From NCBI GenBank assembly GCA_024516155.1, contig JAJJXM010000039.1:248001-312000 (forward strand): a stretch of 64,000 bases of DNA, given 5' to 3'. This DNA comes from Pyronema omphalodes. Taxonomy: Eukaryota; Ascomycota; Pezizomycetes; Pezizales; Pyronemataceae. Shown here piece after piece: positions 23,656 to 34,232 of the stretch. The notes beneath the pieces are model-generated. The model had not been told where the DNA came from, made no database searches, and was given only the letters and a program-made list of their open reading frames with translations. A program made the position numbers and the translations under genes. The first letter of the stretch is position 1; the number at the start of each line of letters is the position of its first letter.

Positions 23656-25118
23656 TTACACATTAACACTTTGAAAAGCCCTCTGAAGCTCCCTCAACAC
23701 TATAACCAACCCCTCTGCCATTCTATCCCTCTGACGCTCCATATCCTCCCATTCATCAAATAAATTGCCCCTCTCAATCACCTTTTCCACTAGGGATGCA
23801 TGATCCCAATAAACAACGTCCATAGCCTTATCCCAAGTCTGTCCAAACTTTCTATCATCATCCGAGAAAAACCCTGCATTGCCTTCCATCATCATCAAGG
23901 TATGTAAACTGCCATTATCGCCCTTCGTTTCGAACTCATACAGCTGCTTCTGGTAGTGCTTTATCAAGATGTCAAAGATTTCGCGATATTTGCAAAACTT
24001 TTCGATGGAAGTGGATCTTTTGTGTTTAGGGAGTTCATTGGGCGGTAAAGCGGAAGTCGGAGGTGTGACGTCGTAGTCTTTTGTAATGGCTTGTAAAGCC
24101 TGCAAAACGGGATATGCTTCGGCGTCGATCTTGGAACTGCTGATGGAGAGAAGAAAGCCGAGGATTTTGATGTTGAGTATAGGCTGGCGAATGTTGCTTG
24201 AAGTTGGTGTTGGGTGGGTAATGCCGGTTTGGGTTGCTTGATGGCTGGGGGTGGGCGGGTTGACATTGACGGGCTTGGCTGTGTCGTTTTGTGATGAGGA
24301 CGGAGTGTTGTTGTGGCTGCCCGATGGAATGCCGGGGGTTGGCATGTTGACTTTCATCGGTATGGGGGTGTTGCTCTGGGCCGAGGACGGTTTCTTGTGT
24401 TTGCAAGCCGATCGAACGCCGGAGGTAGGCATGTTGATACTAGTGGATCTGGAACATCTCCTTTTGGGTGCGGGAGGACTCATACTGTTGCACACCATAT
24501 CTACGCGGGGGAAGGAGTGCTGATATTTCCGAGTCTAGAGTGATGTGTTTGGGCTGAGGGAGGACTCATGCTGGTTCCAGCCATCTCAGTGTGGAGCGGA
24601 GGAGTATTGATATTCATCGCTCTAAAAGTGTGCGTTTGGGCTGAGGACTGAGTAGTGCTGGTGCCAGCTACTTGGAAGTGGGGGGAAGCAATACCGATAT
24701 TCATGTAACTGGATGCTTGATTCGCATGCATTGTGGCTTCTGGGGTGAATCTTGGCACATCAGACGCAGCTGGCATAACCCCCATCGGTAAAGTATTCAT
24801 GCCCTGTCCCATCCCCTGCGGCATAAACGTCAGAGGATTGGGATTGACCATGAAGGTCTCATGACCAGGAGTCATTTGCTGCTGCTCAGTATTTTGGAGT
24901 GCCTCGGGACAGTATGAATATGGAGTGTTCATAACAAAACCTAAATCATCGTTAAATTGTACGCCGGTTCCCATGCCAAAGTCGTCTTCGGGTACAAAGT
25001 AGCCCGGAAATAAATCATCGACAGTGGTATCAAAGTTGTCGTGTTGAGAATGGCCGCTTTGAGTGTGAAAACCCATGGTTTCGGGCGCACCCAGATGAGA
25101 TGTGCTGTGTTGAGCCAT
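23656..25118 (-). pseudogene. Family B copy 2 (B2), single 1-nt frameshift
   Basis: Function unknown. This is the best-preserved family B gene. ATG 25118 opens a 205-codon N-terminal half (Met/Pro/Gln/Asn-rich, probably disordered). One base is missing relative to B1 in the CCCCC stretch near 24515. The second half is open for 280 codons (24498-23656). Its C-terminal domain has IDAEAYPVLQALQAITKDYD, KFCKYREIFDILIKHYQKQL, FFSDDDRKFGQTWDKAMDVV and a final helix EWEDMERQRDRMAEGL. The restored protein would be about 486 residues. The lesion lies in a homopolymer, so a sequencing error cannot be excluded. If so, this is an intact gene. Confidence 0.6.
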
Positions 25119-25884
25119 AACGCGGGGACTATTGCAAATCAGTTTCGGACTGCCGGTTTACAATGCCTTTCTTACTGAGGTACAAGACGGTGAACGGTGT
25201 TATTGGAATGATGTCCGGGATGTGTCGAATTTTCTGAAATTCGCGAAGTGGGGTTCTTCGATGGGTTTTGTTATCAGTTTTGCAGCTGTGGCCTGTTTCC
25301 CAGTCTCTAAACGACGTGGTATGCCGGTATCCCATTTCTTAAATTCCCCTTGGACATAGACATAACACGGCGGGTCGGGAGTCGGGATTAGAGGATAAAC
25401 CCAATGACGTCAATAGTTGTCGCGGGCACCCTGAGAGGGTACAGGTGTAGGCGTAGACATAAGTGGTATAGCTGACATGAAGAATCACAATGACTTTATG
25501 CGACTCAATGGTGCAGAAGAACCGTGGACGGAGGATTTCATGGCCAGAATAAATTTCCTTTCTTACGATGTTTTGGTTCCGGGGAAGACGACATGAATTA
25601 GGGTCAGGGTTTATGGAGTGTCTGTATAGCGAGTGGGACCGAAGGTCTTGCAACGGATTCATGTTATGCACTCTTTCAGGTGAAATCACAAATTTTGTTA
25701 TAAAGAAATACACAGGAATTCACAAGCCAGAATGTCATGAAGTAATTGACATGTCGTAGTGTGAGAAAAAAGAAGAATGTATGTTCAAGATGATTGTCTA
25801 TTGATTTTAGACTCCGTTTAGATACTTCTCATGTATATATTTCCATGACAAAGCAATCATTACAAAACATTTACAAGAATGATA
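25119..25884. promoter_or_regulatory. Upstream region of B2, duplicate of 18418-19334
   Basis: It aligns with the region upstream of B1 throughout. Regulatory function is inferred only from its position and from being shared. No specific motif stands out. Confidence 0.35.
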
Positions 25885-26755
25885 AAAATCACGAAGATAA
25901 TTGGACCGCAATGAGTGTATCATCTGCTGGAATCGGCTTGTTGACGAGAACGCAGCCACCGCGCTAGATTAGGCGTGATCCATAAATCCGTCAGGCTTCA
26001 GCATTGAGTGCAGTCTGGTGTAGTGTCTGCCAGTTTCCCTGATTGGCTTCTCCAACCGTGGCCCAAAAGCGAAACGCATAGATGGAAAACAACAGCAACG
26101 GAGAGAACATTTCATGTACAAACGACTCAAATTACCATGGTTCTAAGTCAGCTTTGCTGATAGAAAAAAATGTAGAACAGGTTGATGAACGTGACGTTAC
26201 AGAGAACTGGAAATTGACGGACAATCACGCCTCGCGGGGAAAATACAGGGTCCGGCTAGCCTAAAAGTTTCACCCCAATAGGCGAATAAAATCTCTTGGC
26301 GCAATTCTGGGCTTGTATGCCACGCTCTCTTATGGAGACCGTGCAAAATTACAAAATACGGGACTTGAATAAAATACAAGTCAACCTGTGAATATTCCAG
26401 CCCAGCCGCCGTCCATTACTGCCTCCACAGAATCCAAAGGATGACCGTGGACCACTGACATTTCCGCGACATGACTGCAAACTGTTGACCGTTGAGGTTC
26501 CAGATGTCGCGTTGCGCGGTTGCCCTGCAGCGGGAACTAGCGCATGCAGCATCCCGGTTTCTCGCCAAGTTCCCTGTTTCGTTAGTCTTCGTCGGAGATC
26601 TGCAGCCAGGATGGAGATGCAGTATCTGCGCCTTACTGCGACAGTATTAGGTCGGAACGTAAGACCATGTGACGTTATCCGATGTTACCGTTTTGCTGCG
26701 GGCTACAAACATAGAAGGGCAAGCACTTTTCTAATTCGAGTATGCCATATGTACG
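25885..26755. repeat. Repeat block R, copy 3
   Basis: This copy is like R1 and R2 from TTGGACCGCAATG onwards, with a few small deletions. The 60-codon ORF at 26082-26264 is open. The end, TTCTAATTCGAGTATGC near 26732, matches R1 at about 20380. A MITE begins 20 bases further on. Confidence 0.75.
26082..26264 (+). CDS. Small ORF (60 aa) in repeat R copy 3, function unknown
   Basis: It is the counterpart of the ORF at 22867-23049, with the same length and C-terminus. It is hydrophilic and has no signal peptide. The same doubts apply: amino-acid changes are common and copy 1 has a stop. Confidence 0.22.
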   Translation: MENNSNGENISCTNDSNYHGSKSALLIEKNVEQVDERDVTENWKLTDNHASRGKYRVRLA

Positions 26756-26773
26756 GTGAATGTTTGAAACAGT

Positions 26774-26974
26774 GGAGGACTTCCCATCGCTCTATAGCAA
26801 CCAATGGGAGAGCCCATTTCACGACAAAAAATTATTTTCTATAGAACGCGAGTAGAGCATTAGGATAGAAAGGGGGGTATGTTTCCCCCTGTCTACTCGG
26901 ATTTTTTATTGCTATCGTATAGGTGAAATTGGGGTCTTTCTATCCACCCCCAATAGAGCGATGGGAAGTCCTCC
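26774..26974. mobile_element. MITE (201 bp) with perfect 22-bp terminal inverted repeats
   Basis: The left end 26774-26795 (starts GGAGGACTTCCC) is the exact reverse complement of the right end 26953-26974. AGT flanks both ends (26771-26773, 26975-26977), a possible 3-bp target duplication. There is no ORF, and the interior is AT-rich with poly-G/poly-C patches. It looks like a non-autonomous DNA transposon. It separates R3 from the A3 relic. Confidence 0.8.
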
Positions 26975-26979
26975 AGTAA

Positions 26980-27633
26980 CCCGGCACATAATCTTCCAAT
27001 TGTCTGACATTACCAAGGTATATGACCTAACCAATAGCATGTGATATTCATTGGATGCTTTAGAGGACTTTCGCGGGGCGTTGATTGTATATTTAAATGG
27101 CTTCAGGAGGACCTTTAGTCAACCGTGACCGAAAGTTGTTACAATGGAGCAGATTCATTGCTTCATGGAGGTGCTACAGAGATCAAAATATTGGAATAAT
27201 AACATGGAGGAGGCAACATTGCCGGCTCGGGTCCTGTGTGGAGCCTTTCATGCGCTACCGGTGAGGTCGTTTAATGACGTCATTGATAAGGTTCACGAGG
27301 TGTTTGTGTTTGTGTTTCACATTATTGTGTCGTTTGGTCGTATGTTGCAACTTCATATTCAAACGAGTCAGGTTGAGGAGATGAAGAGGGACGTTCGAAG
27401 GGCGTCGTAGTAATTTATCTCCGGCATTCACGGAAATTGGCAGGTCCTGGACCGCTTTATTATTCCAGAGACTTCGTTTGTTTTTTATTAGCCATACGAA
27501 TACTACTTATACAATTCTTTTGCAGACTGTCAATGGTCTACAGGCTACTAATGTTGATTCAATAACTGCAGCTGACTGGGGCGATGCGGAAAGTGGAGAA
27601 AATATCAAGATTATTACTACTACGAAAGCATAG
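26980..27633 (+). pseudogene. Family A copy 3 (A3), 5'-truncated
   Basis: The helical domain starts near 27050 (SLDALEDF), continues with GALIVYLNGF and, after a small deletion, runs open at 27144-27410 (MEQIHCFMEVLQRSKYWNN, LPARVLCGAFHALPVRSF, ending DVRRAS). A likely intron, GTAGTA...TTTTGCAG (27407-27525), leads to a last segment (27526-27633) with a stop at 27631-27633. The N-terminal Asn-rich and CxxC parts are absent. Sequence before 27000 is the MITE. It is near-identical to A2 over 27010-27130, so the duplication is fairly recent. Confidence 0.55.
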
Positions 27634-27639
27634 AAGCCC

Positions 27640-28396
27640 CAAGAAATCCCTGTTTGACTCTGTCGCCAGCCAGTTGTAATTGATGGATTCGGTCCCCAGT
27701 AACGATTTTGGTCCGGGTGCATTGCAGCTCCCAAAGTCTTTCAAATGTATCTTCAGTGCGTATAAAAGTTTCTCTCGAGCCGCTACTAAGTATCTGGTGC
27801 TGTTTGTTAGATTGTATTTTTTAATAGAGTCCGAGGTTTGATACAGAACATGCCACGACTTTGCTACTGGAGGATTTCGTCGAGTTAAGAAGAGTTCGTG
27901 ACTCCACCGTTTCATTTGGCGAAGGGCCACGCGGATTCTGTAGAGTGTTACCGACTCTTGTGTTGGGTACGATTAACCAGTAGTGATTCTTCCAGGGTGG
28001 GAATACGGTGATGCGGCAGAGTGGACAGCCGGTTGAGAGTAGGGCTGGCTGAGGATATTCTACGGATTTCAGGCTTGCGCCGACCTTGCTGGATTGATCG
28101 TTTTTGATGTCACTTTTGTCGTTGTCGTTGTAGTTTTCATGGTCATCATAGTCATTGTAGTCACCGTTGTCGTCGTCGTCGTCGTCGTTATGGTCGTCCT
28201 TTTCGTCACTGTCGTTATTGTAGTTATTGTTGTGATTATCTTGGATGAGTTAATCATCATTAATATCATCCTTAATATCGCTGTTGAAGAAGGTATCATG
28301 CATATCATCCTCCTCCTCGTTATCTTGCTTACTGTTATTCTTATCGCGCTTCGCCATTGCTGGTCGGAAATCGTTGATTCCGGTGATTTGTATGCA
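27640..28396 (-). pseudogene. Family A copy 4 (A4), truncated and broken
   Basis: It lies head-on to A3. From ATG at about 28396 (MAKRDKNNSKQD) it has the Asn/Asp-rich tract, with a GTC/GAC trinucleotide run at about 28168-28190 and one in-frame stop. It then has GCPLCRITVFPPWKNHYWL. Further on, 27930-27680 reads RWSHELFLTRRNPPVAKSWH and ALKIHLKDFGSC. It ends at PGPKS, where it meets the tail of A3, so the last third of the domain is missing. It keeps the two bases that A1 lacks, which supports calling A1 frameshifted. Confidence 0.55.
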
Positions 28397-28990
28397 GATG
28401 GTGATGAAGTTGAAGTGACAAAGCCAAAACCGTCAGATAAAACAGTTGGAAACGCGATCTCGGACGCCATATGTGGTGAGTTCCGGTCTGGGTGCCGTGG
28501 GTGGTGCAGAGTCGGCAGAGGCAGGGGAACGGTGTGGAGAGAAGTTGTAAAACAGCGACCAGTTATACAGTCGACTGTAAACGCATACTCGAGGATGCGA
28601 GATGCCACAGTAGCGCTAGTTCTAGCGCGAGTGTTGCCCGCGAATGCAATATCCACGCGAGATTCGCGTTGTAATACTCACGGTGAACGGACGGGTTTTC
28701 AGGATTCTTCAGGGTGTTTCCGAAACGGCAACCGACGGCGTATTGGCGACATTTCAATGAAGAGCATAAATACTTCATCCAAAGACCGAAGTTCTGCGTT
28801 TCTTTACACAAGATAATAAAACCGGATTCGGATATAAGCTTCTGCTGAGATATTGCGACCAGAACGGGTAATAGTGAAACTCTGCGCTTTAAATCATGGA
28901 GCTTGAATGAACTGCTGACGAGACGAGACACGACCTGTTCGGTCCAGTACCAGGCAGTGCGATAACCAACCCACGAGCGTTTTCCTTGTC

Positions 28991-29667
28991 ATGGAATCCG
29001 AAGCTGAACACAACCTCGAGCCTAATGGCAGGCTGACGGAGCAAGTCAACAACCAACCTTACGGCGAACCCGACGGCCAACAGAATCGCCTACCCAACGT
29101 TGTAGCCCGCACCAACCGTCCATTTGAAAGCTCACTTTCACATCTCCCGATTATCCCCCTCTATCTACCCGTTACAGTAACTGTGTACTCCCGAATCGTG
29201 AGGATGTTCATTCCTCGGGATGCACAATACTTTCGGGTAGTCCGACCGTATTTTGAAAGTATCACAGCAACGACAGAAAAATTGAAAATGACTTCGATGG
29301 ATGAATGCGTGATCCGAATGGGGGTACGGCAACTATGGCGGCTCTACACGGACATTTTAAATACCAATATCTCCCCCGACGAAAAACTGTCACGGATGAA
29401 AACCGTAATGGGATTAGAAGGATGTATAAACATCGCATTCTTCAAAAGTATAAACATTACGAAATGTTCACGATCAACGTCTTCGGAAAGTTCAACAAAA
29501 TCGACGAACTGTTGACAGATGTCATGAATTTGGAGAATTTTGGGGAGAAATCGTTAACTCCGACTCCAACGATGGCAATCGAAACGGCCGAATTGATCGT
29601 CAAGACCCTTGCGAAGCTCATGGATGAGCAGTTTCAACCGGGGTCCAGGGCACTAGGTAATTGGTAG
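28991..29667 (+). pseudogene. Gene C: helical-domain protein with a frameshift, possibly related to family B
   Basis: Not recognised. ATG 28991 opens 174 codons: a Gln/Asn/Pro-rich N-terminus, then VYSRIVRMFIPRDAQYFRVV and VRQLWRLYTDIL. A second overlapping frame is coding-like to a stop at 29667 (FGKFNKIDELLTDVMNLENF, ETAELIVKTLAKLMDEQF). A frame change between about 29410 and 29470 would join them into about 220 residues. There is no convincing intron there. The order resembles gene D and the family B C-terminal domain, but identity is low, so homology is tentative. Confidence 0.45.
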
Positions 29668-29679
29668 GATGGGCCGGGA

Positions 29680-30198
29680 CTGATTGGAGCGGGAAATTAG
29701 GTTGGATTTGCTTGAATATTAGGCGGGGAGACACTTGAAAGTGCTGGGCAGATTTTCGGGTGCTACACGACGTTAGGCGGCTGCGGATGACGTGAACGTA
29801 ACCTTGAGGGTGCACCGTAGCATCATCATCGGGAGAAATTAACGAGGAAAACGGAGGAAACGCGGAGATTCGGTAGTCGGAGCCATAGGATAGGGCTAAT
29901 TCTAAGACTAAATAAAACTAGCGATGTCATGCTAATTGTGCGGCTTGGCCTGTTTTGGCGGCTCTCGGTGGGGAGGTTGTACATACGAGTACATTTACCA
30001 TGTTACTAACTGCTCATAATAAGAAAGAACAGTTGCTGAAGTCAAGAAAATGTATTAAAACTTGCCGATGTCGGTCAAAATATTTCCTGATGAAATTTGG
30101 CTGTAGGATGTCTCTCTTGCTCGTTCACTTACTCTCGGGACAGCAACAGCAAACTTTCTTTACAACTTCCTCTCAGTACTAGTTACTCCATTTAAACT
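29680..30198. other. Spacer, no supported gene
   Basis: Short frames on both strands lack any recognisable feature. Confidence 0.4.
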
Positions 30199-30670
30199 GT
30201 GAGGGAGCCCGCAGGCTGTAGATTTCTCGGTTGCTTTCTTCGCGAAGGCTAGGCAATTCAAAAGACAGAGAAGCGCTTTCCGCCGCCCAGACCACTGGAA
30301 TATCCCCTTTGAACTGGGCGACCTCTTACGCCAGCTTTCACCGCTTTCCGACAGATGCCACTTCAATCATGCTATTAGAAATTTCGAACATATTTTGCCC
30401 ATGTATTTCGAAACTCTTATACACCAGCTTCCGGAATTTTACGGGAATAAAGTCTGCATTTGTGTCAAGGATGTTGACGAACATATTACGAGACGACAGA
30501 AACCCACATCATACTGTAGTATATATCAATTCAATACGGTCTTTACATTACCTTTCCCAGATGTGAATTCAACTACCAGAAACCCTGCTTCTAAATGCGG
30601 ACGCGCCTTTACTTCTATTGCATCCTCCATTCAAAGGTCGGATATGCATCACATTGTGGAACTGTATTGA
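30199..30670 (+). pseudogene. Coding-like ORF without a start, possible 3' exon
   Basis: The frame is open for about 155 codons after a TGA at about 30199. The translation looks protein-like: FRRPDHWNIPFELGDLLRQL, HAIRNFEHILPMYFETLIHQ, then KVCICVKDVDEHI, ending HHIVELY. The first Met is late, at 30395, so it may be a terminal exon, a truncated gene or a relic. The upstream exon was not found and the function is unknown. Confidence 0.3.
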
Positions 30671-30782
30671 AAGCCACCCTGCTCACAACAACCTGCTGGT
30701 ATGACCTTTGCAATCCCAACCATCACTCTACTACAGCTCAAAACAATACCTCCCCAACAATATTATCCCAGACATATTCAGC

Positions 30783-31385
30783 ATGCCTCGTCGAACCAGC
30801 ATCGGCCTTCCCTCTCCCCTCAACCCCCACCAATCCACAGTCAAAAAGAGCGAGTACGATTGGCTTTTTCGCCCCACCCCTTCTTTAAGATCCCAGCGAC
30901 GAGACCTCACCACCAGCACCTTACATATCTTCGCGCTCGAACGTCAGTCACCTATTCCCATCTACGGACTCAATATCTCGGGGTTGATCCCCATTGATGC
31001 TGATCATGATGTCTACAAAATCCTGCGGCAGATCTCAGTAGCCACTAGCCCCATCAATCTTCTTAACGATGATCTTGATGAATATCAACTCGGAGCATTG
31101 TGTGATGCGTTTGAAATCTGCTTAGACATCTTTGAAGAAGCCTGTAAACAGGAAGGTGAGTTGAACAGATTGGCTCAGATATATAAGGAGGAAGGGAATC
31201 ATGGGATGTTGCAGTGTGTTATGGAGGAATCGAAGTATTTGGGTTCGGAGACGCAGATAGCGGTGGCGAAAGGGGTTGATGGGATTTTTATGGAGGGCTT
31301 GGCGTGGAAAAAATCATGTCAGGGCGGACGTTTTGAAGGCGCTTTGGTGTTGGATTGGGTTGGTGATCGACTTGGTGTATTATAG
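30783..31385 (+). CDS. Gene D: intact 200-aa protein of unknown function
   Basis: It is a single open exon. I prefer ATG 30783 (MPRRTSIGLP) because the frame before it, from ATG 30708, reads like a C-rich leader. Residues 1-50 are Ser/Pro/Arg-rich. From about residue 60 it is mostly helical: IYGLNISGLIPIDADHDVYK, ALCDAFEICLDIFEEACKQE, LAQIYKEEGNHGMLQCVMEE. The pattern of an Ile/Leu start, acidic helix pair and G-x-G-x-L-x-x-x-M-E resembles the family B C-terminus (KGDNGSLHTLMMMEG). There is no signal peptide or membrane segment. It is the only intact member if the relation holds. Confidence 0.6.
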   Translation: MPRRTSIGLPSPLNPHQSTVKKSEYDWLFRPTPSLRSQRRDLTTSTLHIFALERQSPIPIYGLNISGLIPIDADHDVYKILRQISVATSPINLLNDDLDEYQLGALCDAFEICLDIFEEACKQEGELNRLAQIYKEEGNHGMLQCVMEESKYLGSETQIAVAKGVDGIFMEGLAWKKSCQGGRFEGALVLDWVGDRLGVL

Positions 31386-32028
31386 ACGCCGCGAGCAGGA
31401 GCGTAGTGATTTGGATGATACGTTTTAGTCCTGAATATTCACATAAGTAGTTCAAACTTCAGCGGAATGGGATACTCGTCTTCTCGTATAAAATACACTT
31501 TCCGGTATTTCTGTACTGGATTTGGTATGTTTATACTAGCATAGCCAAGTTCCGGTCTGTACAAATGTGAAATCAAATGATAAACCTATTGTGCCATACC
31601 GAGCCTGATGGAAGCTTTGTATCCTACCTTAGCTTCACCACGAGAATTTGGTGCCAGAAGAGAACGTTGGCTTGATGCAGTAATGGTTAGGTTATTTACC
31701 TCAGCGCCGATGGTTGAATACTTTTTGCAACCTGTGTTGTCCTTTTCTACGTCGATGGCTTGTTGCATTTTGCACCCCCTTGGCAATCCCCAGTTTCGGA
31801 TATCGGTATGACTATGAGGAATGAAACATCTTCAACTCATTTCGTGATTCGTAGGATTCCACATATTTCAACGACTTTAGTATCTTTTACACTACTAAGT
31901 CAAGTATTATAACATCTAACTCAATAATCATGCTCTTGAGACCTTTATCAACCGTCGTCTTACCTATCTTATAGGTACAGCATTTCCTCTATCGCTTCCC
32001 GGCAGGTACATGCATCATTATCACTCGT
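31386..32028. other. Spacer, nothing recognised
   Basis: A 66-67-codon frame exists on each strand at 31586-31811, without features. There is no repeat or RNA gene. Confidence 0.4.
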
Positions 32029-32145
32029 TTAGTTTATCAATCGTGAAATAACAGCATTAACACTATGTTTGCATGATTCTTTACTCCTTCTTTCCTCGCT
32101 TTCCGATCGATTTGTATGAAATACCTCATACTGATGGAGGTTCAT
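32029..32145 (-). pseudogene. 3' part of a small ORF split by the LINE insertion
   Basis: Read on the minus strand through the target duplication (32145-32133), the frame is open for 38 codons (QYEVFHTNRSESEERRSK...) to TAA at 32029-32031. It is in phase with the ORF on the other side of the LINE (38938-38743). The joined ORF would be about 99 codons. The product is unknown. Confidence 0.45.
32133..32145 (+). repeat. 13-bp target-site duplication, 5' copy
   Basis: GATGGAGGTTCAT here matches 38743-38755 exactly. It lies directly 5' of the LINE, as expected for target-primed reverse transcription. Confidence 0.92.
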
Positions 32146-32451
32146 ATCCAATACTGCACAACAACCAACCTACCTCGAGTTCGACCCCCCCCCCCAGCTA
32201 TCGCCACAACAACACGGAAATCCACAGATTTTCGTGCGAAATCGTCATCAGCGACGTCAAATTACCTAGCCGTAGCTCCACAGACCAGGCCCCCTCTTTT
32301 TCGTCGTGAACGGTGAAGACAGAGAATCCGGGCCCCTGAAGGTGCACTCGGCTCGACCTCCATCAACCCCCATCATCAACCACATCCTCCGCAATCGAAC
32401 TCCACTCCTTCCCCCAGTCAAATCATCCTAATCAACCTGTCTCCAACCTCA

Positions 32452-34229
32452 ATGGCAACTCGCGCGTCCGCTGCGAGGAAGAAAACCTCCCCCCGACAAA
32501 CCTCCCCTCCCCACGCTCGGCCTTAGCAAACACGCTAGAGCAGAGCCTCATGATGGAACCGACCCGCCGACACATGAACTTGGACTGACTGGACTCGACC
32601 TCAGTGAACTCGACGAACCCTCCCCGACTCCCTCCCCCGTACGTCGTACTCCACCCCCGAACCCACTCCGCGCAACCGTGCCCCACCCGTTACGTCACCC
32701 AGCACGCAACACACGATCCAGTCCGGGATACCTTTCCACAGGCAACCGTACCCTTAAACGCGGCCCCCCACCACTACCGACGCATCCTCCGAATCCGCCC
32801 TGGTCTACGAAACGGGCATTCAAGAAGCCCTGCGCACAGCTCAATCCACCTCCAGGGCCGAAACAATGACCCTCCGATCCACCTCGCTGAACGTCTCCTT
32901 TCGGCAGTGGCAACATACGCCGACACCGCCAGAGAAACCGACAGACACACAAACGACAGGATCACGAAGGCTTTCAGAATCATGGACAGAGACCGAGCCA
33001 TCATGCGCGAAACCCAAGACATGCTGCGCACTCTGGTCCCCAACTACAAACCTTCCCAACGCATTGAATCATCCCCCATCCCCAATCCCCCCTCTGACGC
33101 ACAAACCACTGCCCTTATCAACTACTGGAAAACCCGCTGCTTGCAGCCGAGGACACCCTCACCAAAAACATTCCCCTCCCCCCCTCCCCCGCCTTTCCCC
33201 CCAGTGAACCCAGCGCAGCCTGGTCCGAACCGGACGTCCCAGGTAGGCTATTCGGACAGAAAGCCCGCGCCCCCCCCCCACAAAACAAACCCCACCCCCG
33301 CCCCCCCCAAGAATCCCGCACCCACCCCAAAAAAGCCAACCCTACCCCACAAAACAACCGCCCAGTGACCGTTATCCTCCCATGTCCTGATCCAGAAAAC
33401 TTGACGGACGACGCAAAGGTCCAAGTAGGTAACATGGTTAATAGGGCTCTCCGAGAGGCAGAGGCACCCAACCCATAGCCGTAGTGACCGTGAGGAAAAA
33501 CGCTGGAGGCAACCTGCTCCTTACGTTCCCCCAGACACAACCGAGACCGAGGTCTCCCAATTCCTGCCAGTCATGAAAGACGCTGCACAGGCAGTCCACA
33601 TGACCCTCAAAGACCCCCAAATCGCCGAAAAATGGCACAAACTCACCGTACATAGCATCCCGCTAGACGTGTACCCAGACACCCCGGAAGGCATGACAGC
33701 CCTCCAAAATGAAATCGAACGCAATAACGCGGTTCGCTTGACACAACCCCCCCGCTACATAACCCATCCCGATAAGCGAGTTGGTAAGACCGCTTCTAGC
33801 ATCATGATCGCCCTAAAGACGGCAGAAGATGCGCGCATGCTCAAGCGCAAGAAGGTTATTATCCGCTATGAACCGCGCAAAGTCACGGATTATCACTCGT
33901 CGCGTTCCACGGACCAGTGCCGTAGGTGCCTCCACTTCGGACACCACCACGCCCTCTGCCCCAAAACCTCCGACCCCATCTGTGCAATCTGTACAGCTAA
34001 CCACCCCACCGAACTCCACCTTTGCCCCGAATGCCCCCACAGAAAAGGCAAACCATGCCATCACATTCCCCCCCGTTGTGCAAACTGCGCAAAAGATCCC
34101 AACGCTGACGCCAACCACCCAGCATTTCACCCCAAATGCCCAACGCGCATTGCGGTAGTAAAGGCAGCTTGGGACAAAACTCGCTTCCCCCGCTCGAACC
34201 CCGAAGACACCCCCATAACACTATCATGA
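32452..34229 (+). pseudogene. LINE-2 ORF1 (zinc-knuckle RNA-binding protein)
   Basis: It starts at ATG 32452 (MATRASAARKK) and meets a stop after 24 codons. The main frame continues from 32604 (254 codons: Pro-rich, with a helical stretch TARETDRHTNDRITKAFRIM). It shifts again into 33573-34229. That last part has the RNA-binding core (KLTVHSIPLDVYPDTPEGM) and three Cys/His clusters: CRRCLHFGHHHALC, CAICTANHPTELHLC and CANC...HPKC. It ends at TGA 34227-34229, four bases before the ORF2 start codon. It is at least doubly frameshifted. Confidence 0.88.
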
Positions 34230-34232
34230 CTG

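Noticed and set aside
28094..28816. 240-codon plus-strand ORF with hydrophobic N-terminus
   Set aside because: Antisense of the A4 Asp/Asn tract; no paralogue on this strand.
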